From NCBI RefSeq assembly GCF_004745805.1, contig NZ_SRLQ01000004.1:124001-188000 (forward strand): a DNA stretch of 64,000 nucleotides, given 5' to 3'. The stretch comes from Mycolicibacterium sp. CH28 (lineage in GTDB: Bacteria; Actinomycetota; Actinomycetes; Mycobacteriales; Mycobacteriaceae). Position numbers and translations under genes: made by a program. The notes under the pieces are model-generated. The model ran no database searches and was not told the origin of the DNA. It saw only the letters and a program-made list of their open reading frames with translations. Below are positions 10,345 to 19,344 of this stretch, piece by piece (the first letter of the stretch is position 1; each line of letters opens with the position of its first letter).

Positions 10345-10995
10345 CTAGACCGGGTTGAACTCGGAGATCAGCCAGCGCCCGTCGCTCTTGGTCAGCGTCA
10401 CCATCACGCTGCTGGTGGCCAGCGCCGGATCCGGCCGGTCCTTACTCGTGGTCACCTGATTGACGAACACCAGGACGACCGCCTGGTCGGGGTGCATCTC
10501 CGAGACGGCGGCGCGGGCGACGGTCGCCTCGGTTTTGACACCCTTCTGGCGGGCGGCCGGCGCGACGATCTGGTCGGTGAACTGGCTGTAGTACTTGAGG
10601 AATTCACCGGTCAGGTGGGATTTGGCACTGGCCAGATCCTTGTCCAGGGTGTCGGGTGCGTAGGTCAGCAGCGCCACCGTGCCCTGCGCGGCCGCATCCT
10701 TGGCCTGCTGCTGGGCAGCGGCATTGGTCAGCTGGTCCGGCCGGTACATCCACCAGTAGACGCCACCGGCGGCGCCGGCCGATGCCACCAGTCCGACGGC
10801 GATCACCAGCGCCACCCACCGCCGGCCACACCAGCTCAGCGCCCGGGCCAGCGCACCCCGGTCGGGGCCGGCGACCTCGGTGTCCGCGGTCTCCGGTTCG
10901 GCGGCCTCGGTCTCCTCCGCATCGACGACGTCGACGGCAGCTCCCTCGCCGACGGTGTCGGTCTCGACGGGCGAGTCTGTCTTTTCACTGCTCAT
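10345..10995 (-). CDS. Mce-associated membrane protein (Mam-type), second of a pair
   Basis: 216-residue protein with an acidic, low-complexity cytoplasmic N-terminus (about 1-50), one membrane span at about 60-85 (WVALVIAVGLVASAGAAGG) and an extracytoplasmic SnoaL/NTF2-like domain with TVALLTYAPDTLDKDLASAKSHLTGEF and VVLVFVNQVTT motifs. This is the layout of Mce-associated (Mam) proteins, which are proposed to stabilise Mce lipid importers. No mce operon lies in the window, so this is an orphan Mam. ATG overlaps the upstream paralogue's stop as ATGA. Confidence 0.8.
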   Translation of the reverse strand: MSSEKTDSPVETDTVGEGAAVDVVDAEETEAAEPETADTEVAGPDRGALARALSWCGRRWVALVIAVGLVASAGAAGGVYWWMYRPDQLTNAAAQQQAKDAAAQGTVALLTYAPDTLDKDLASAKSHLTGEFLKYYSQFTDQIVAPAARQKGVKTEATVARAAVSEMHPDQAVVLVFVNQVTTSKDRPDPALATSSVMVTLTKSDGRWLISEFNPV

Positions 10996-11699
10996 GGCAC
11001 AAACTCCACATTCGACATCTTCAGCTGGCTGCCGTCGCGCGCCACCGTCACGCTCATTCGCCAGGCGCGCGGATCCTGATGGGCCCCATTGGCGTTGGTC
11101 ACCTGCGACGAGGCCGCGAGCAACACCACCCCGGTGTCCCCGCTCTCCGACTCCAGCGCCGCCGACTTGATCGTGCCGACGGTGACGGCCTTGGACTGCT
11201 CGGCCGTCTTCACAAAATCCTCGGCGCCCTTGGCGAAGTCGGCCTTGAACGTACCGGTGGACAGGTCGATCACCCGCTGCACGTCGGCCTTGGCGTGGGT
11301 GTAGTCGATCGAGAGCAGGGCCACCACCCCCGCCTTCGCCGCCGTGACGAACTCGGCTCGGTGCGCGCGTTGGGCGGCATCGTTGCGGTACTGCCACAGC
11401 ATCAGCCCGGTCACGGTCAGCAGTGCGCACATCACCACGACCGCCACGGCCAGGGCGGCCTTCGACCACGACAGCCACCGGCGCCGGGCCGGTTCGGCAG
11501 TGACTGTGTCACTGATGTCCTCGCCGTCGGCGGGCTCCGCACCGCGCAGCCGCGCGGCCGTCGCCTTGGCGCGAGCGGCCTCGGCGAGCGCTTGCGCCTC
11601 GGCAGCCTCGGCCTCGGCGAGTTCTGCCAGCACTTCGGAAACGGGCTCGTCGCCGGTGGCATCCACCGCGGTACCCGTGCGCTTGACCTCAGATGCCAT
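10992..11699 (-). CDS. Mce-associated membrane protein (Mam-type), first of a pair
   Basis: 235-residue protein with an Ala/Glu-rich, probably coiled cytoplasmic segment (EVLAELAEAEAAEAQALAEA), one membrane span near residues 75-97 and an extracytoplasmic domain with VVALLSIDYTHAKADVQRVIDLSTGTFKADF. That domain is closely similar to the protein at 19345-20124 (NLMSMDYTKAKESVQRIVDDSTGKFK). Orphan Mam proteins accompany Mce transporters or mycobacterial membrane complexes; the partner is not evident here. ATG at 11699 is chosen since the frame upstream lacks a ribosome site. It forms a two-gene operon with the next gene and diverges from the LysR regulator. Confidence 0.8.
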   Translation of the reverse strand: MASEVKRTGTAVDATGDEPVSEVLAELAEAEAAEAQALAEAARAKATAARLRGAEPADGEDISDTVTAEPARRRWLSWSKAALAVAVVVMCALLTVTGLMLWQYRNDAAQRAHRAEFVTAAKAGVVALLSIDYTHAKADVQRVIDLSTGTFKADFAKGAEDFVKTAEQSKAVTVGTIKSAALESESGDTGVVLLAASSQVTNANGAHQDPRAWRMSVTVARDGSQLKMSNVEFVP

Positions 11700-11915
11700 G
11701 CCACCCACGCAGATCGTTCGCGTCCGCCACACGGCGCGCTAGAGCCTGCAAGCGTCGCATGTCGAACTCCTCTTCCGGACCAAACACTCCGCCAGCGTAC
11801 GGGCGGGCACTGTGAGCTCGGCCGGCGCCGCCGCCCATTGTGGACGACATCACGCGCGCGCGGGCGTGATGTCCCGACACGCGGGCCACCGGCGACCGCG
11901 TCGCGGCGAAATATC

Positions 11916-12863
11916 ATGGAGCCCGGCACCGCGCTCCTGGGCTGGGAGGTCATCACGAACGGCGACGTCACACTGCGCCAACTGCGGTATTTCGCCGCCC
12001 TGGGGACGGAGCTGAACTACCGGCGCGCTGCCGACAAGCTGTTCATCACCCAGCCGGCCCTGTCGACGGCGATCAAACAACTCGAGCACCAGTTCGGCGT
12101 CGTCCTGTTCACCCGCAGCACCCGTGGAGTCGCACTGACCGATCTCGGCGCCGCCTGGCTGCCGCAGGTTCAGCAGGTCCTGGGCGGGGTCGAGGCCGTC
12201 GTCGCCAACCTGGTGACCCTGTCCGGGACACAGCAGGGCGTCCTGCGCCTCGGCTACCTCATCGGCACCGGCGCCGACCTGCTGTTCCGGATCGTGCGGC
12301 ACTTCGAAGCCGCCCACCCCGGGGTGGTCATCGAGCCGACCGAGTTCGACTTCGCCGACCCCACCGCCGGCCTGGGTGACGGCAGCATGGAAGTCGCGCT
12401 GATCCGGCCGCCGGTGGACCTACCCGAGCACCGGATGCTGATCCTGGACGCCGAATCCTGGGTGGCCTGCCTGCCGCGGGATCACCGCTTCGCCGAACGC
12501 GCCGATGTCGACGTCACCGAACTACTCGACGAGCCGATCGTCTGTGCTCCACTGGCGGCGGGTAGCTGGCGCGACTACTGGATGGCCATGGACGTCCGCG
12601 GGAACCGCCCACCCTCGATCGCCGGGATCGCGGCGACCTACGAAGCCGAGACGACGATGGTCGCCCGCGGTCTGGGGATCAGTTTCACGACCTCGTCGGT
12701 GGCGCACTTCTACGACCGGCCCGGCATCGCCTACGTGCCGATCACCGGCCGGCCGCCCAGCTACACCGCGCTGGCCTGGCATCCCGGACGGCTGTCGCCG
12801 CAGGCAGAGGCCCTGGTTTCACATGTCCAGGAGCACTGGAATTTCGGCGACGAGCCCAACTGA
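11916..12863 (+). CDS. LysR-type transcriptional regulator
   Basis: 315-residue LTTR with an N-terminal winged HTH (about 18-76: LRQLRYFAALGTELNYRRAA then KLFITQPALSTAIKQLEHQF) and a C-terminal effector-binding domain from about residue 105. It is codirectional with, and just upstream of, the permease, transaminase and racemase genes and probably controls them. A dyad that overlaps its own stop codon is a likely binding site. ATG at 11916 is the first start close to the HTH; the longer open frame upstream overlaps the Mam genes and is not used. The inducer is unknown; an amine or D-amino acid is inferred from the neighbours. Confidence 0.88.
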   Translation: MEPGTALLGWEVITNGDVTLRQLRYFAALGTELNYRRAADKLFITQPALSTAIKQLEHQFGVVLFTRSTRGVALTDLGAAWLPQVQQVLGGVEAVVANLVTLSGTQQGVLRLGYLIGTGADLLFRIVRHFEAAHPGVVIEPTEFDFADPTAGLGDGSMEVALIRPPVDLPEHRMLILDAESWVACLPRDHRFAERADVDVTELLDEPIVCAPLAAGSWRDYWMAMDVRGNRPPSIAGIAATYEAETTMVARGLGISFTTSSVAHFYDRPGIAYVPITGRPPSYTALAWHPGRLSPQAEALVSHVQEHWNFGDEPN

Positions 12864-12880
12864 TAACCCACGGTTATCAG
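12860..12880. promoter_or_regulatory. Perfect dyad CTGATAACC-CAC-GGTTATCAG, likely LysR operator
   Basis: Nine-base arms flank a 3-base centre, spanning the stop codon of the LysR gene and lying 89 bases before the permease start. It contains ATAA-N7-TTAT, the usual LysR box geometry (T-N11-A inside a dyad). It is not followed by a T-run, so an operator is more likely than a terminator. Confidence 0.65.
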
Positions 12881-12968
12881 TCAATTGAAAGGTGCAACTT
12901 CCGAAAGCGTTCACGACGGGTTTTCCTAGCTTCAGTTGTTCTACGAACAGTCCTGACCTGGAGTGACC

Positions 12969-14495
12969 ATGACAGATGCGCTAACCCCCTCCGCTCATTC
13001 ACCGACGCCCATCCCGCCCGCATCCCGCCCGGGAGAAAGCGAGGATGCCCGGCTGGCCGAGTTCGGCTACCGGCAACGGCTTGACCGCTCTGTCGGCAGC
13101 CTGACCTCCTTCGCCATCGGCTTCGCCACCATCAGTGCCACCACCGCGGTCTTCACCGGATTCGGGGCGGGCTACTTCACCGCGGGTGCGCCGTTCGTGT
13201 GGACGTTGCTGCTGGCCGGCGTGGTGTTCTCGCTATGGGCGTTCATCGCCGCGGACCTGACGGCCAAGATCCCGTTGGCCGGCTACGCCTACCAGTGGAC
13301 CAGCCGGATCAACGGCCCCAGCCTGGGCTGGTTCACCGGGTTCGTCGCCCTGCTCGGCTGGATCAGCGGCATGACCGGCGTGGGCTTCATCCTGTCGGGC
13401 TATCTGGGCGGCCTGTTCGGCTGGACCATGACCCAGAGCGAACAGATCCTCGTCGCCATCGGTGTGGTGTTCCTCTGCGTGCTCATCAACATCTACGGCG
13501 TCCGGTTCGCGACCATGGTGAACAACATCGGGGTCAGTCTCGAACTGGTCGTCACACTCGGCGCCACGCTGCTGGTGGCCGTCATCGCGTTCTCCGCCCC
13601 CGACCACCACCAGCCGATCTCGGTGCTGTTCACCGGTGGAGAGTCCGGCGCCAAGGACTCCTACGTGCTGGCGTGGCTGGCCGCGGCGCTGGGACCGTTC
13701 TTCGGCCTGATCGGCGTCGAGTCCGGCGCTGATGTCGCCGAGGAGACCAAGAACGCCCGCTACGTCGTGCCGCGCACCATGTTCTACGCCCTGGTCACCT
13801 CGATCGTGATAGAGCTGCTGATGTACGTCGTCTACGTGCTGGCGATCCGGGACGAGGCCGCCGTGGCGGCCAACTCGGCAGCCCCGATCGAGGAGATCAT
13901 CAGCCAGCAGGCCGGCCCGATCGTCACCAAAATCGTTGTCGCCGTGGCACTGACCAATATCCTGGCCTGCCTGTTGTCCAACATCCTGGTGGCCACCCGG
14001 CTGACCTACTCGATGGCCCGGGACAACATGCTGCCGCTGTCACACCTGTGGCGCCACGTCTCGCCCAAGAGCAAGACCCCCACCTATGCGGTGATCGGCC
14101 TGGGCTGCCTGTCGACGGTGCTGCTGTTGTCCGCACTGGTCAACGAGAAGGCGTTCAATTACATCCTGGGCATCGCGTCACTACTGTTCTTCTCGGTCTA
14201 CATCCTGCAGACCATCGGCCTGCTGGTCGGCGTGCGCAAGGGCGCCATCCCGCAGGGCGAGCCGGGCACCTTCGACCTGGGCCGCTTCCGCCTGCCTGTC
14301 TACCTCACCGCGCTGGTGGTGTTCCTGGCCGTGGCCGGGGCCCTGATCTTCCTGCCGCAGTTCGCCGGCAACGGCTGGGTGTTTCTCGGCATCGTCGCGG
14401 TCGGCGCGCTGTGGTGGGGCACCGGGCTGCGCGGCCGACTCCAACGCGGCGAAGCGGGATCCGACTTCGCCCGCACCCACTTGGCCAACGACTAA
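12969..14495 (+). CDS. APC-superfamily amino acid/amine permease
   Basis: About 508-residue integral membrane protein with around twelve hydrophobic spans and the first-helix signature SLTSFAIGFATISATTAVFTGFGAGY of the amino acid-polyamine-organocation family. The loop LIGVESGADVAEETKNARYVVPRTM is the conserved segment of this family. Substrate cannot be read from sequence. Position between a LysR regulator and a D-specific-type transaminase suggests uptake of an amine or an unusual amino acid. ATG at 12969 has GGAG six bases upstream; a GTG six bases earlier is in frame but lacks spacing. Confidence 0.88.
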   Translation: MTDALTPSAHSPTPIPPASRPGESEDARLAEFGYRQRLDRSVGSLTSFAIGFATISATTAVFTGFGAGYFTAGAPFVWTLLLAGVVFSLWAFIAADLTAKIPLAGYAYQWTSRINGPSLGWFTGFVALLGWISGMTGVGFILSGYLGGLFGWTMTQSEQILVAIGVVFLCVLINIYGVRFATMVNNIGVSLELVVTLGATLLVAVIAFSAPDHHQPISVLFTGGESGAKDSYVLAWLAAALGPFFGLIGVESGADVAEETKNARYVVPRTMFYALVTSIVIELLMYVVYVLAIRDEAAVAANSAAPIEEIISQQAGPIVTKIVVAVALTNILACLLSNILVATRLTYSMARDNMLPLSHLWRHVSPKSKTPTYAVIGLGCLSTVLLLSALVNEKAFNYILGIASLLFFSVYILQTIGLLVGVRKGAIPQGEPGTFDLGRFRLPVYLTALVVFLAVAGALIFLPQFAGNGWVFLGIVAVGALWWGTGLRGRLQRGEAGSDFARTHLAND

Positions 14496-14517
14496 CTCTC
14501 CGAAAGGTATCTCTGCC

Positions 14518-15537
14518 ATGGCAATCAGCACCGATTTTTCCGCCAGCAATCTGGTCAGCGTCGAGCCCGGCGCCATCCGGGAGGCCACCCCGCCCGGGTC
14601 GGTCATCCAGTACAGCGACTACGAGCTGGACTACTCCAGCGACTTCGCCGGCGGTGCCGCCTGGATCGAGGGAGAATACGTACCCACCTCCCAAGCCCGG
14701 ATCTCCATCTTCGACACCGGTTTCGGCCACTCGGACCTGACCTACACGGTGGCACATGTGTGGCACGGCAACATCTTTCGGCTCGATGATCATCTGGATC
14801 GGCTCCTCGACGGCGCCGCCAAGCTGCGCCTGGACGCCGGCATGACCAAGGCCGAGCTGGCCGACATCACCAAGCGCTGCGTCGCACTGTCCGGGCTGCG
14901 GGAGTCTTTCGTAAACCTGACTGTCACCCGCGGATATGGAAAACGCAAGGGCGAGAAGGACCTTTCCAAGCTCAATCATCAGGTCTACATCTATGCCATC
15001 CCCTACCTGTGGGCGTTCCCGCCCCAGGAGCAGATCTTCGGGACCACCGCGATCGTGCCGCGCCACGTGCGCCGCGCCGGCCGCAACACCGTCGACCCGA
15101 CGATCAAGAACTACCAGTGGGGTGATCTCACTGCCGCCAGCTTCGAAGCCAAGGACCGCGGCGCTCGCACCGCGATCCTGCTCGACGCCGACAACTGTGT
15201 CGCCGAGGGCCCGGGGTTCAACGTTGTGATCGTCAAGGACGGCAAACTGTTCTCGCCGTCGCGCAACGCCCTGCCGGGCATCACCCGCAAGACGGTGTTC
15301 GAGATCGCCGACGCCATGAGCATCGAGGCCACCCTGTGCGACGTCACCAGCCGCGAACTCTACGACGCCGACGAACTGATGGCCGTGACGACAGCGGGCG
15401 GGGTGACGCCGATCATCTCGCTGGACGGCGAAGCCTTCGGCGATGGAGCGCCGGGTCCGCTGACGGTGGCGATCCGGGACCGCTTCTGGGCCTTGATGGA
15501 TGAGCCGTCACCGCTCATCGAGGCCATCGACTACTGA
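14518..15537 (+). CDS. Class IV PLP aminotransferase, (R)-selective amine transaminase type
   Basis: 339-residue fold-type IV transaminase. It resembles the (R)-selective amine transaminases of the Arthrobacter type across its length: YSDYELD, GGAAWIEGEYVP, ARISIFDTGFGHSDLTYTV and VDPTIKNYQWGDL, with the Schiff-base lysine at Lys197. The later segments AEGPGFNVVIVKDGKL, LPGITRKTV and TTAGGVTPIISLDG carry the phosphate-cup threonines. Relatives accept D-alanine/pyruvate as the amino donor/acceptor pair rather than L-amino acids. It follows the permease by 22 bases with an AAAGGTA ribosome site and is followed by an alanine racemase. A branched-chain or D-amino-acid transaminase is the alternative, judged less likely. 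Confidence 0.85.
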   Translation: MAISTDFSASNLVSVEPGAIREATPPGSVIQYSDYELDYSSDFAGGAAWIEGEYVPTSQARISIFDTGFGHSDLTYTVAHVWHGNIFRLDDHLDRLLDGAAKLRLDAGMTKAELADITKRCVALSGLRESFVNLTVTRGYGKRKGEKDLSKLNHQVYIYAIPYLWAFPPQEQIFGTTAIVPRHVRRAGRNTVDPTIKNYQWGDLTAASFEAKDRGARTAILLDADNCVAEGPGFNVVIVKDGKLFSPSRNALPGITRKTVFEIADAMSIEATLCDVTSRELYDADELMAVTTAGGVTPIISLDGEAFGDGAPGPLTVAIRDRFWALMDEPSPLIEAIDY

Positions 15538-15538
15538 C

Positions 15539-16657
15539 GTGCCTTCCGCCGTCGAGGCCGTCGTCGACCTCGGGGCCATCGCGCACAACGTCGGGGTGGT
15601 GCGGCAGCGATCACGCGCGGGCGTCGTGGCCGTGGTCAAGGCAGACGGCTACGGGCACGGGGCCCCCCAGGTAGCTCGCGCGGCGCTGGATGCCGGGGCC
15701 GCCGAGCTCGGGGTGGCGACCGTCAGCGAGGCCCTAGCACTGCGCCGTGCCGGCATAACGGCCCCGGTCATCGCGTGGTTACACACGCCGACAACCGATT
15801 TCACGGCTGCCGTGGCGGCGGGCGTTGAGGTAGTGGTGTCCTCGGCGCGACAGCTGGCGCAGGTGGCCACGGCGGCGGCGCGGCTCGGCGTTACCGCGAC
15901 GGTCGGTGTGAAGGCCGACACGGGGATGGGCCGCAGCGGGGTGACGCCGGCGGACTGGGCCGAGCTGCGCGACGCCGTGGTCGGGTCCACGGCCGCCGGA
16001 TCGGTCGTGCTGCGCACCGCGATGACCCACCTCGCCCGGGGCGACGAGCCGCATCACCCCCTCAACGACCGGCAGGTGGCCTGCCTGGATGCCAGGGTGG
16101 CCGAGCTGAGCCACGCGGGAGCTCCGCCTCAAGTCGTACACGCGTCGAATTCAGCTGCAGCACTGACCCGCCCGGATCTTTCCCGCGATCTGGTACGCGC
16201 CGGCATCGCCATCTACGGGCGAACCCCGGTTCCCGAATTCGGCGACTTCGGGTTGATACCCGCGTTAACGCTGACCGCCGAGATCGCCCTGGTCAAGAAG
16301 ATCGCTGCCGGAGACGGCGTTTCCTACAACCACACCTGGATCGCGCCCCGCGACACCACCGTCGCGGTGGTGGCCTGCGGGTACGCCGACGGAGTGCCGC
16401 GAGCACTGTCCAACACGCTGACGGTGGCGATCGACGGCAGGCGGTTCACCAGTGTCGGACGAATCTGCATGGACCAGTTCGTGATCGATCTGGGGCCGGA
16501 CAGCGCCGGTGTCACCGAGGGCGATCGGGCGGTGCTCTTCGGCACCGGCACCGCCGGCGAGCCGACGGCACTCGACTGGGCGCGCTGCGCCGGCACCATC
16601 GACTACGAGATCCTGTCCGGCATCCGCGGTCGCGTGGTGCGCCGCTACGTGTCCTGA
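15539..16657 (+). CDS. alr: Alanine racemase
   Basis: About 372-residue fold-type III PLP enzyme that interconverts L- and D-alanine. The PLP lysine is Lys34 in [10 protein letters not shown] and the second catalytic base is Tyr263 in [15 protein letters not shown] and [12 protein letters not shown] are also family motifs. GTG at 15539 follows the transaminase stop by one base; ATG at 15500 would overlap the transaminase by 38 bases. In M. tuberculosis the anabolic alr is at a different locus (Rv3423c), so this copy, next to a D-alanine-type transaminase, may be a catabolic second racemase. It converges with and overlaps xylB by 13 bases. Confidence 0.9.
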   Translation: MPSAVEAVVDLGAIAHNVGVVRQRSRAGVVAVVKADGYGHGAPQVARAALDAGAAELGVATVSEALALRRAGITAPVIAWLHTPTTDFTAAVAAGVEVVVSSARQLAQVATAAARLGVTATVGVKADTGMGRSGVTPADWAELRDAVVGSTAAGSVVLRTAMTHLARGDEPHHPLNDRQVACLDARVAELSHAGAPPQVVHASNSAAALTRPDLSRDLVRAGIAIYGRTPVPEFGDFGLIPALTLTAEIALVKKIAAGDGVSYNHTWIAPRDTTVAVVACGYADGVPRALSNTLTVAIDGRRFTSVGRICMDQFVIDLGPDSAGVTEGDRAVLFGTGTAGEPTALDWARCAGTIDYEILSGIRGRVVRRYVS

Positions 16658-18045
16658 CCCAACGTCCGCAGCCGGGCTTCCTCGTAGCGGTCGGTGACCG
16701 CGGGAGTCGGTTCGGCCGCATAGGTTTTCGCATGCCCGGTCGACCACGCCGGTGGCCCGTCCGCGCCGGAGAGCACCCACGCCGCCTGGCGCGCGGCACC
16801 GAGGGCCACATACTCGCCGGGCTCGGGCACCAGGACCGGTCGGCCGAGCACCGCCGGGGCGATGCGGCAGACGGCCTGCGAGCGCACACCCCCGCCGACC
16901 ATCACCACCCGGGAGGCGTCGATGCCCTGTTCGGCAATCTTGTCCAGGCAGAACTCCATCGAGGCCAGCAGCCCTTCGACGGCGGCGCGGGCGACGTTGG
17001 CCGGCGACAGATTACGGCCGGTGACGCCGTGCAGCGCACCGGCGGCGTCGGGCAGGTTCGGTGACCGTTCACCGTCGAAGTAGGGCACCCAGACCAGGCC
17101 GCCGGCCCCGGCCTCGGCAGCGAGCGCCAGGCGCGAGAACTCGTCGAGGTCGACGCCCAGCATCGCGGCCACGCCGGCCAGCACCGGCGCACCGTTGAGT
17201 GTGCACACCAGCGGGAGGTAACGCCCTGTCGCATCGGCGAATCCCGCCACCAGGCCGTCGGGATCGTTGGACGCGGCATCGCCCACCGCACTGACCACCC
17301 CGGAGGTGCCCAACGACACCACGCAGTCGCCGAGCCCGGCGCCAAGACCGAATGCGGCAGCGGCATTGTCGCCGGCGCCGGGTCCCAGCAGCGCCCCGGC
17401 GGGGGTGCGACCGGCCGACTCGCTGGGTCCGAGCACCCGGGGCAGCACAGGGCGGCGGCCCCGCATCGCCGCAGTGAGCACGTCGTCGCGATAGTCGTTG
17501 GTGGCGGCCGAGAAATAGCCGGTGCCCGACGCGTCGCTGCGATCGGTGCACAACTCGGTGATGTCGGTGCTGCCGCTCAGCCGCCACGTCAGCCAGTCGT
17601 GCGGCAGGCACACCGCGGCGGTCGCGTCGGCGTTGCCGGGCTCGTGGTCGGCCAGCCACCGCAGCTTGGACACAGTAATCGCGGCGACCGGGACGACGCC
17701 GATCTCTCCGGCCCACCGAGCGGCCCCGAGTTCAGCCACCAATTCGGCGGCAGCGGCGCCCGAACGAGTGTCGTTCCACAGCAGCGCGGGACGGACGACA
17801 CCACCGCCCTGGTCCAGGCAGACCATGCCGTGCTGCTGGCCACCGACCGACACCGCGGCCACATCGTCGAATCCGCCAGCGGCCGAGATGCTCTGCTGCA
17901 GCGCGTTCCACCAGTGGTCAGGATCGACCTCGGTACCGGGCGGGTGGGGTGTGGCCGCCGACCGCACCACCGCGCCGGTCTCGGCGTCACAGATCACGAC
18001 TTTGCACGACTGAGTGGACGAGTCGACACCGGCGACAAGCGTCAT
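16645..18045 (-). CDS. xylB: Xylulokinase, FGGY carbohydrate kinase
   Basis: 466-residue FGGY-family kinase that phosphorylates D-xylulose to xylulose-5-phosphate. The N-terminal ATPase motif [15 protein letters not shown], the VGGQQHGMV segment typical of xylulokinases, LLWNDTRS, a [12 protein letters not shown] phosphate-2 segment and the [10 protein letters not shown] adenosine motif are all present. ATG at 18045 begins exactly at the first strand. No xylose isomerase or sugar transporter is adjacent, so the substrate assignment rests on sequence. It overlaps the 3' end of alr, so the two convergent genes share 13 bases and no terminator is seen. Confidence 0.88.
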   Translation of the reverse strand: MTLVAGVDSSTQSCKVVICDAETGAVVRSAATPHPPGTEVDPDHWWNALQQSISAAGGFDDVAAVSVGGQQHGMVCLDQGGGVVRPALLWNDTRSGAAAAELVAELGAARWAGEIGVVPVAAITVSKLRWLADHEPGNADATAAVCLPHDWLTWRLSGSTDITELCTDRSDASGTGYFSAATNDYRDDVLTAAMRGRRPVLPRVLGPSESAGRTPAGALLGPGAGDNAAAAFGLGAGLGDCVVSLGTSGVVSAVGDAASNDPDGLVAGFADATGRYLPLVCTLNGAPVLAGVAAMLGVDLDEFSRLALAAEAGAGGLVWVPYFDGERSPNLPDAAGALHGVTGRNLSPANVARAAVEGLLASMEFCLDKIAEQGIDASRVVMVGGGVRSQAVCRIAPAVLGRPVLVPEPGEYVALGAARQAAWVLSGADGPPAWSTGHAKTYAAEPTPAVTDRYEEARLRTLGQDT

Positions 18046-18309
18046 GCGCCGACCGTCACGAACGGATTCTCCCTACACTGCACTCCACCATTCAACCCTG
18101 CCCCCGCCCGGCCGACCAACCCCGGCACCGGCGGTGGCGCGGCGCCGTCACCGGTTTCCAAAGATCTTGCCCACCAGCCGGTGACGTCGTCGGCGACCCG
18201 CTTCACATGCCGGGCGTGAAGTCGAGCTAAGCAGATCCTCGCGTTCGCCTGTTGCCGCCAAATCCAGGCCCTACAATCCGGTGATGGTGTTTCCGGAGAA
18301 GGAGGCGGC

Positions 18310-18741
18310 GTGCCAGGCTGCGCCATGAGGTTCGTCCGCGTGGGTTCGGCACTGGCCATGGCGGCGGCCGGGGTGACTGCGGTCGCGGGTCCCGCCAACG
18401 CCGAGGACCCGGTGATGCACCAGGTCACCTACAGCATCTTCTCCGAGCTCCCGTTCCGGGGTGCGGACATCTACTACCGGGATACCGAACCGCCGAACTG
18501 GGCCGACTACAGCCACGACCCGTACATGTTCAGCCCGAAGGTCGAGGCCGATGTCGGGCCAGGGCAGAAGTGGGTGCTCAACGTGCAGCTGGCGAACCCC
18601 GACGAATGGGCCATGGTGATGGCCACCAGCGGCATGTCGAAGTACCCGCCGAACTTCCACTGCGTGCTAGCGGTCGACGGCGTCGTCGTGGCGGAAAATT
18701 CCGGCGCCAAGGGTGCGCTGTGCTCGCTGCGGCACTGGTGA
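18310..18741 (+). CDS. Small exported protein, MmpS-like fold possible
   Basis: 143 residues. A signal peptide (MRFVRVGSALAMAAAGVTAV then AGPANA-ED) precedes a domain of about 110 residues with HQVTYSIFSELPFRGADIYY, an aromatic middle segment, and HCVLAVDGVVVAENSGAKGALCSL at the end. The two cysteines could form a disulfide. The pattern of an early VTY strand and a late CxxxVDGVVV strand resembles the extracytoplasmic domain of MmpS proteins, without an mmpL partner here. GTG at 18310 has an AAGGAGG site four bases away; ATG at 18325 is the alternative. A TACAAT at 18272-18277 is a good -10 candidate. Confidence 0.65.
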   Translation: MPGCAMRFVRVGSALAMAAAGVTAVAGPANAEDPVMHQVTYSIFSELPFRGADIYYRDTEPPNWADYSHDPYMFSPKVEADVGPGQKWVLNVQLANPDEWAMVMATSGMSKYPPNFHCVLAVDGVVVAENSGAKGALCSLRHW

Positions 18742-18759
18742 GTTAGTTACCCGTCACGC

Positions 18760-19167
18760 CTAGGCGTCGCCGCGGACCCACACGCTGTCGTTGTTCTGGA
18801 CAGCGCAGGTGAGGAACAGTCCGTCTGGCGCCTGCGCGACGGAGTTCTCGTATCCCGTGCAGTTGGTGTTGAAGTCCTTGACACCGACCATCGGCGGCGA
18901 GCGGAAATAGCGCGGCTCGTAGCGTCTTGGCGAGCCGCAGAACAGCAGCCTGCCCCAGTTGTTCCTGGTGTCCACGGCGAATACGTAGTAGCCGGTGTCA
19001 TTGCACGGGGCGCCGAGCTCCATCCCGGCCGCGATACCCGGCGTGCAGAAGGGGTCATTGCACTCGTTGGCGTTGACGGGCGCACTGGCCGGGTCCGCGG
19101 AGGCTGGGGCCGGCATCACCAATCCGGCCGTCAGGAGCGCAGCAAGAACTGGCACGGTCGATCGCAC
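18760..19167 (-). CDS. Small secreted Cys-containing protein, function unknown
   Basis: About 135 residues. A signal peptide (VRSTVPVLAALLTAGLVMPAP then ASA-DP) precedes a mature domain with six cysteines (ECNDPFC, PCNDTGYY, LLFCGSPRRY, NTNCTGYENS, LTCAVQNND), suggesting up to three disulfides. NWGRLLFCGSP and DGLFLTCAVQNNDSVWVRGD look like beta strands of a small exported domain. I do not recognise the family. GTG at 19167 places the signal peptide correctly; the open frame runs further upstream without a ribosome site. It diverges from the Mam gene at 19345 and converges with the gene ending at 18741. Confidence 0.55.
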   Translation of the reverse strand: MRSTVPVLAALLTAGLVMPAPASADPASAPVNANECNDPFCTPGIAAGMELGAPCNDTGYYVFAVDTRNNWGRLLFCGSPRRYEPRYFRSPPMVGVKDFNTNCTGYENSVAQAPDGLFLTCAVQNNDSVWVRGDA

Positions 19168-19344
19168 CCGAACACTGTCGCATACTCGGTAAGCGAATTT
19201 TCCAGCTCTGACGAAGAAATCCGTTGTTGAAGTCAAGTTACTCGCCGGACGACCACTGGAGACGCCGAACATCCGCTGTGGAATGCTGGTCGGCGATGCC
19301 AACGTCGCTCTCCGCCATGCGACCGCGCCGGACGAGGAGGTCCC

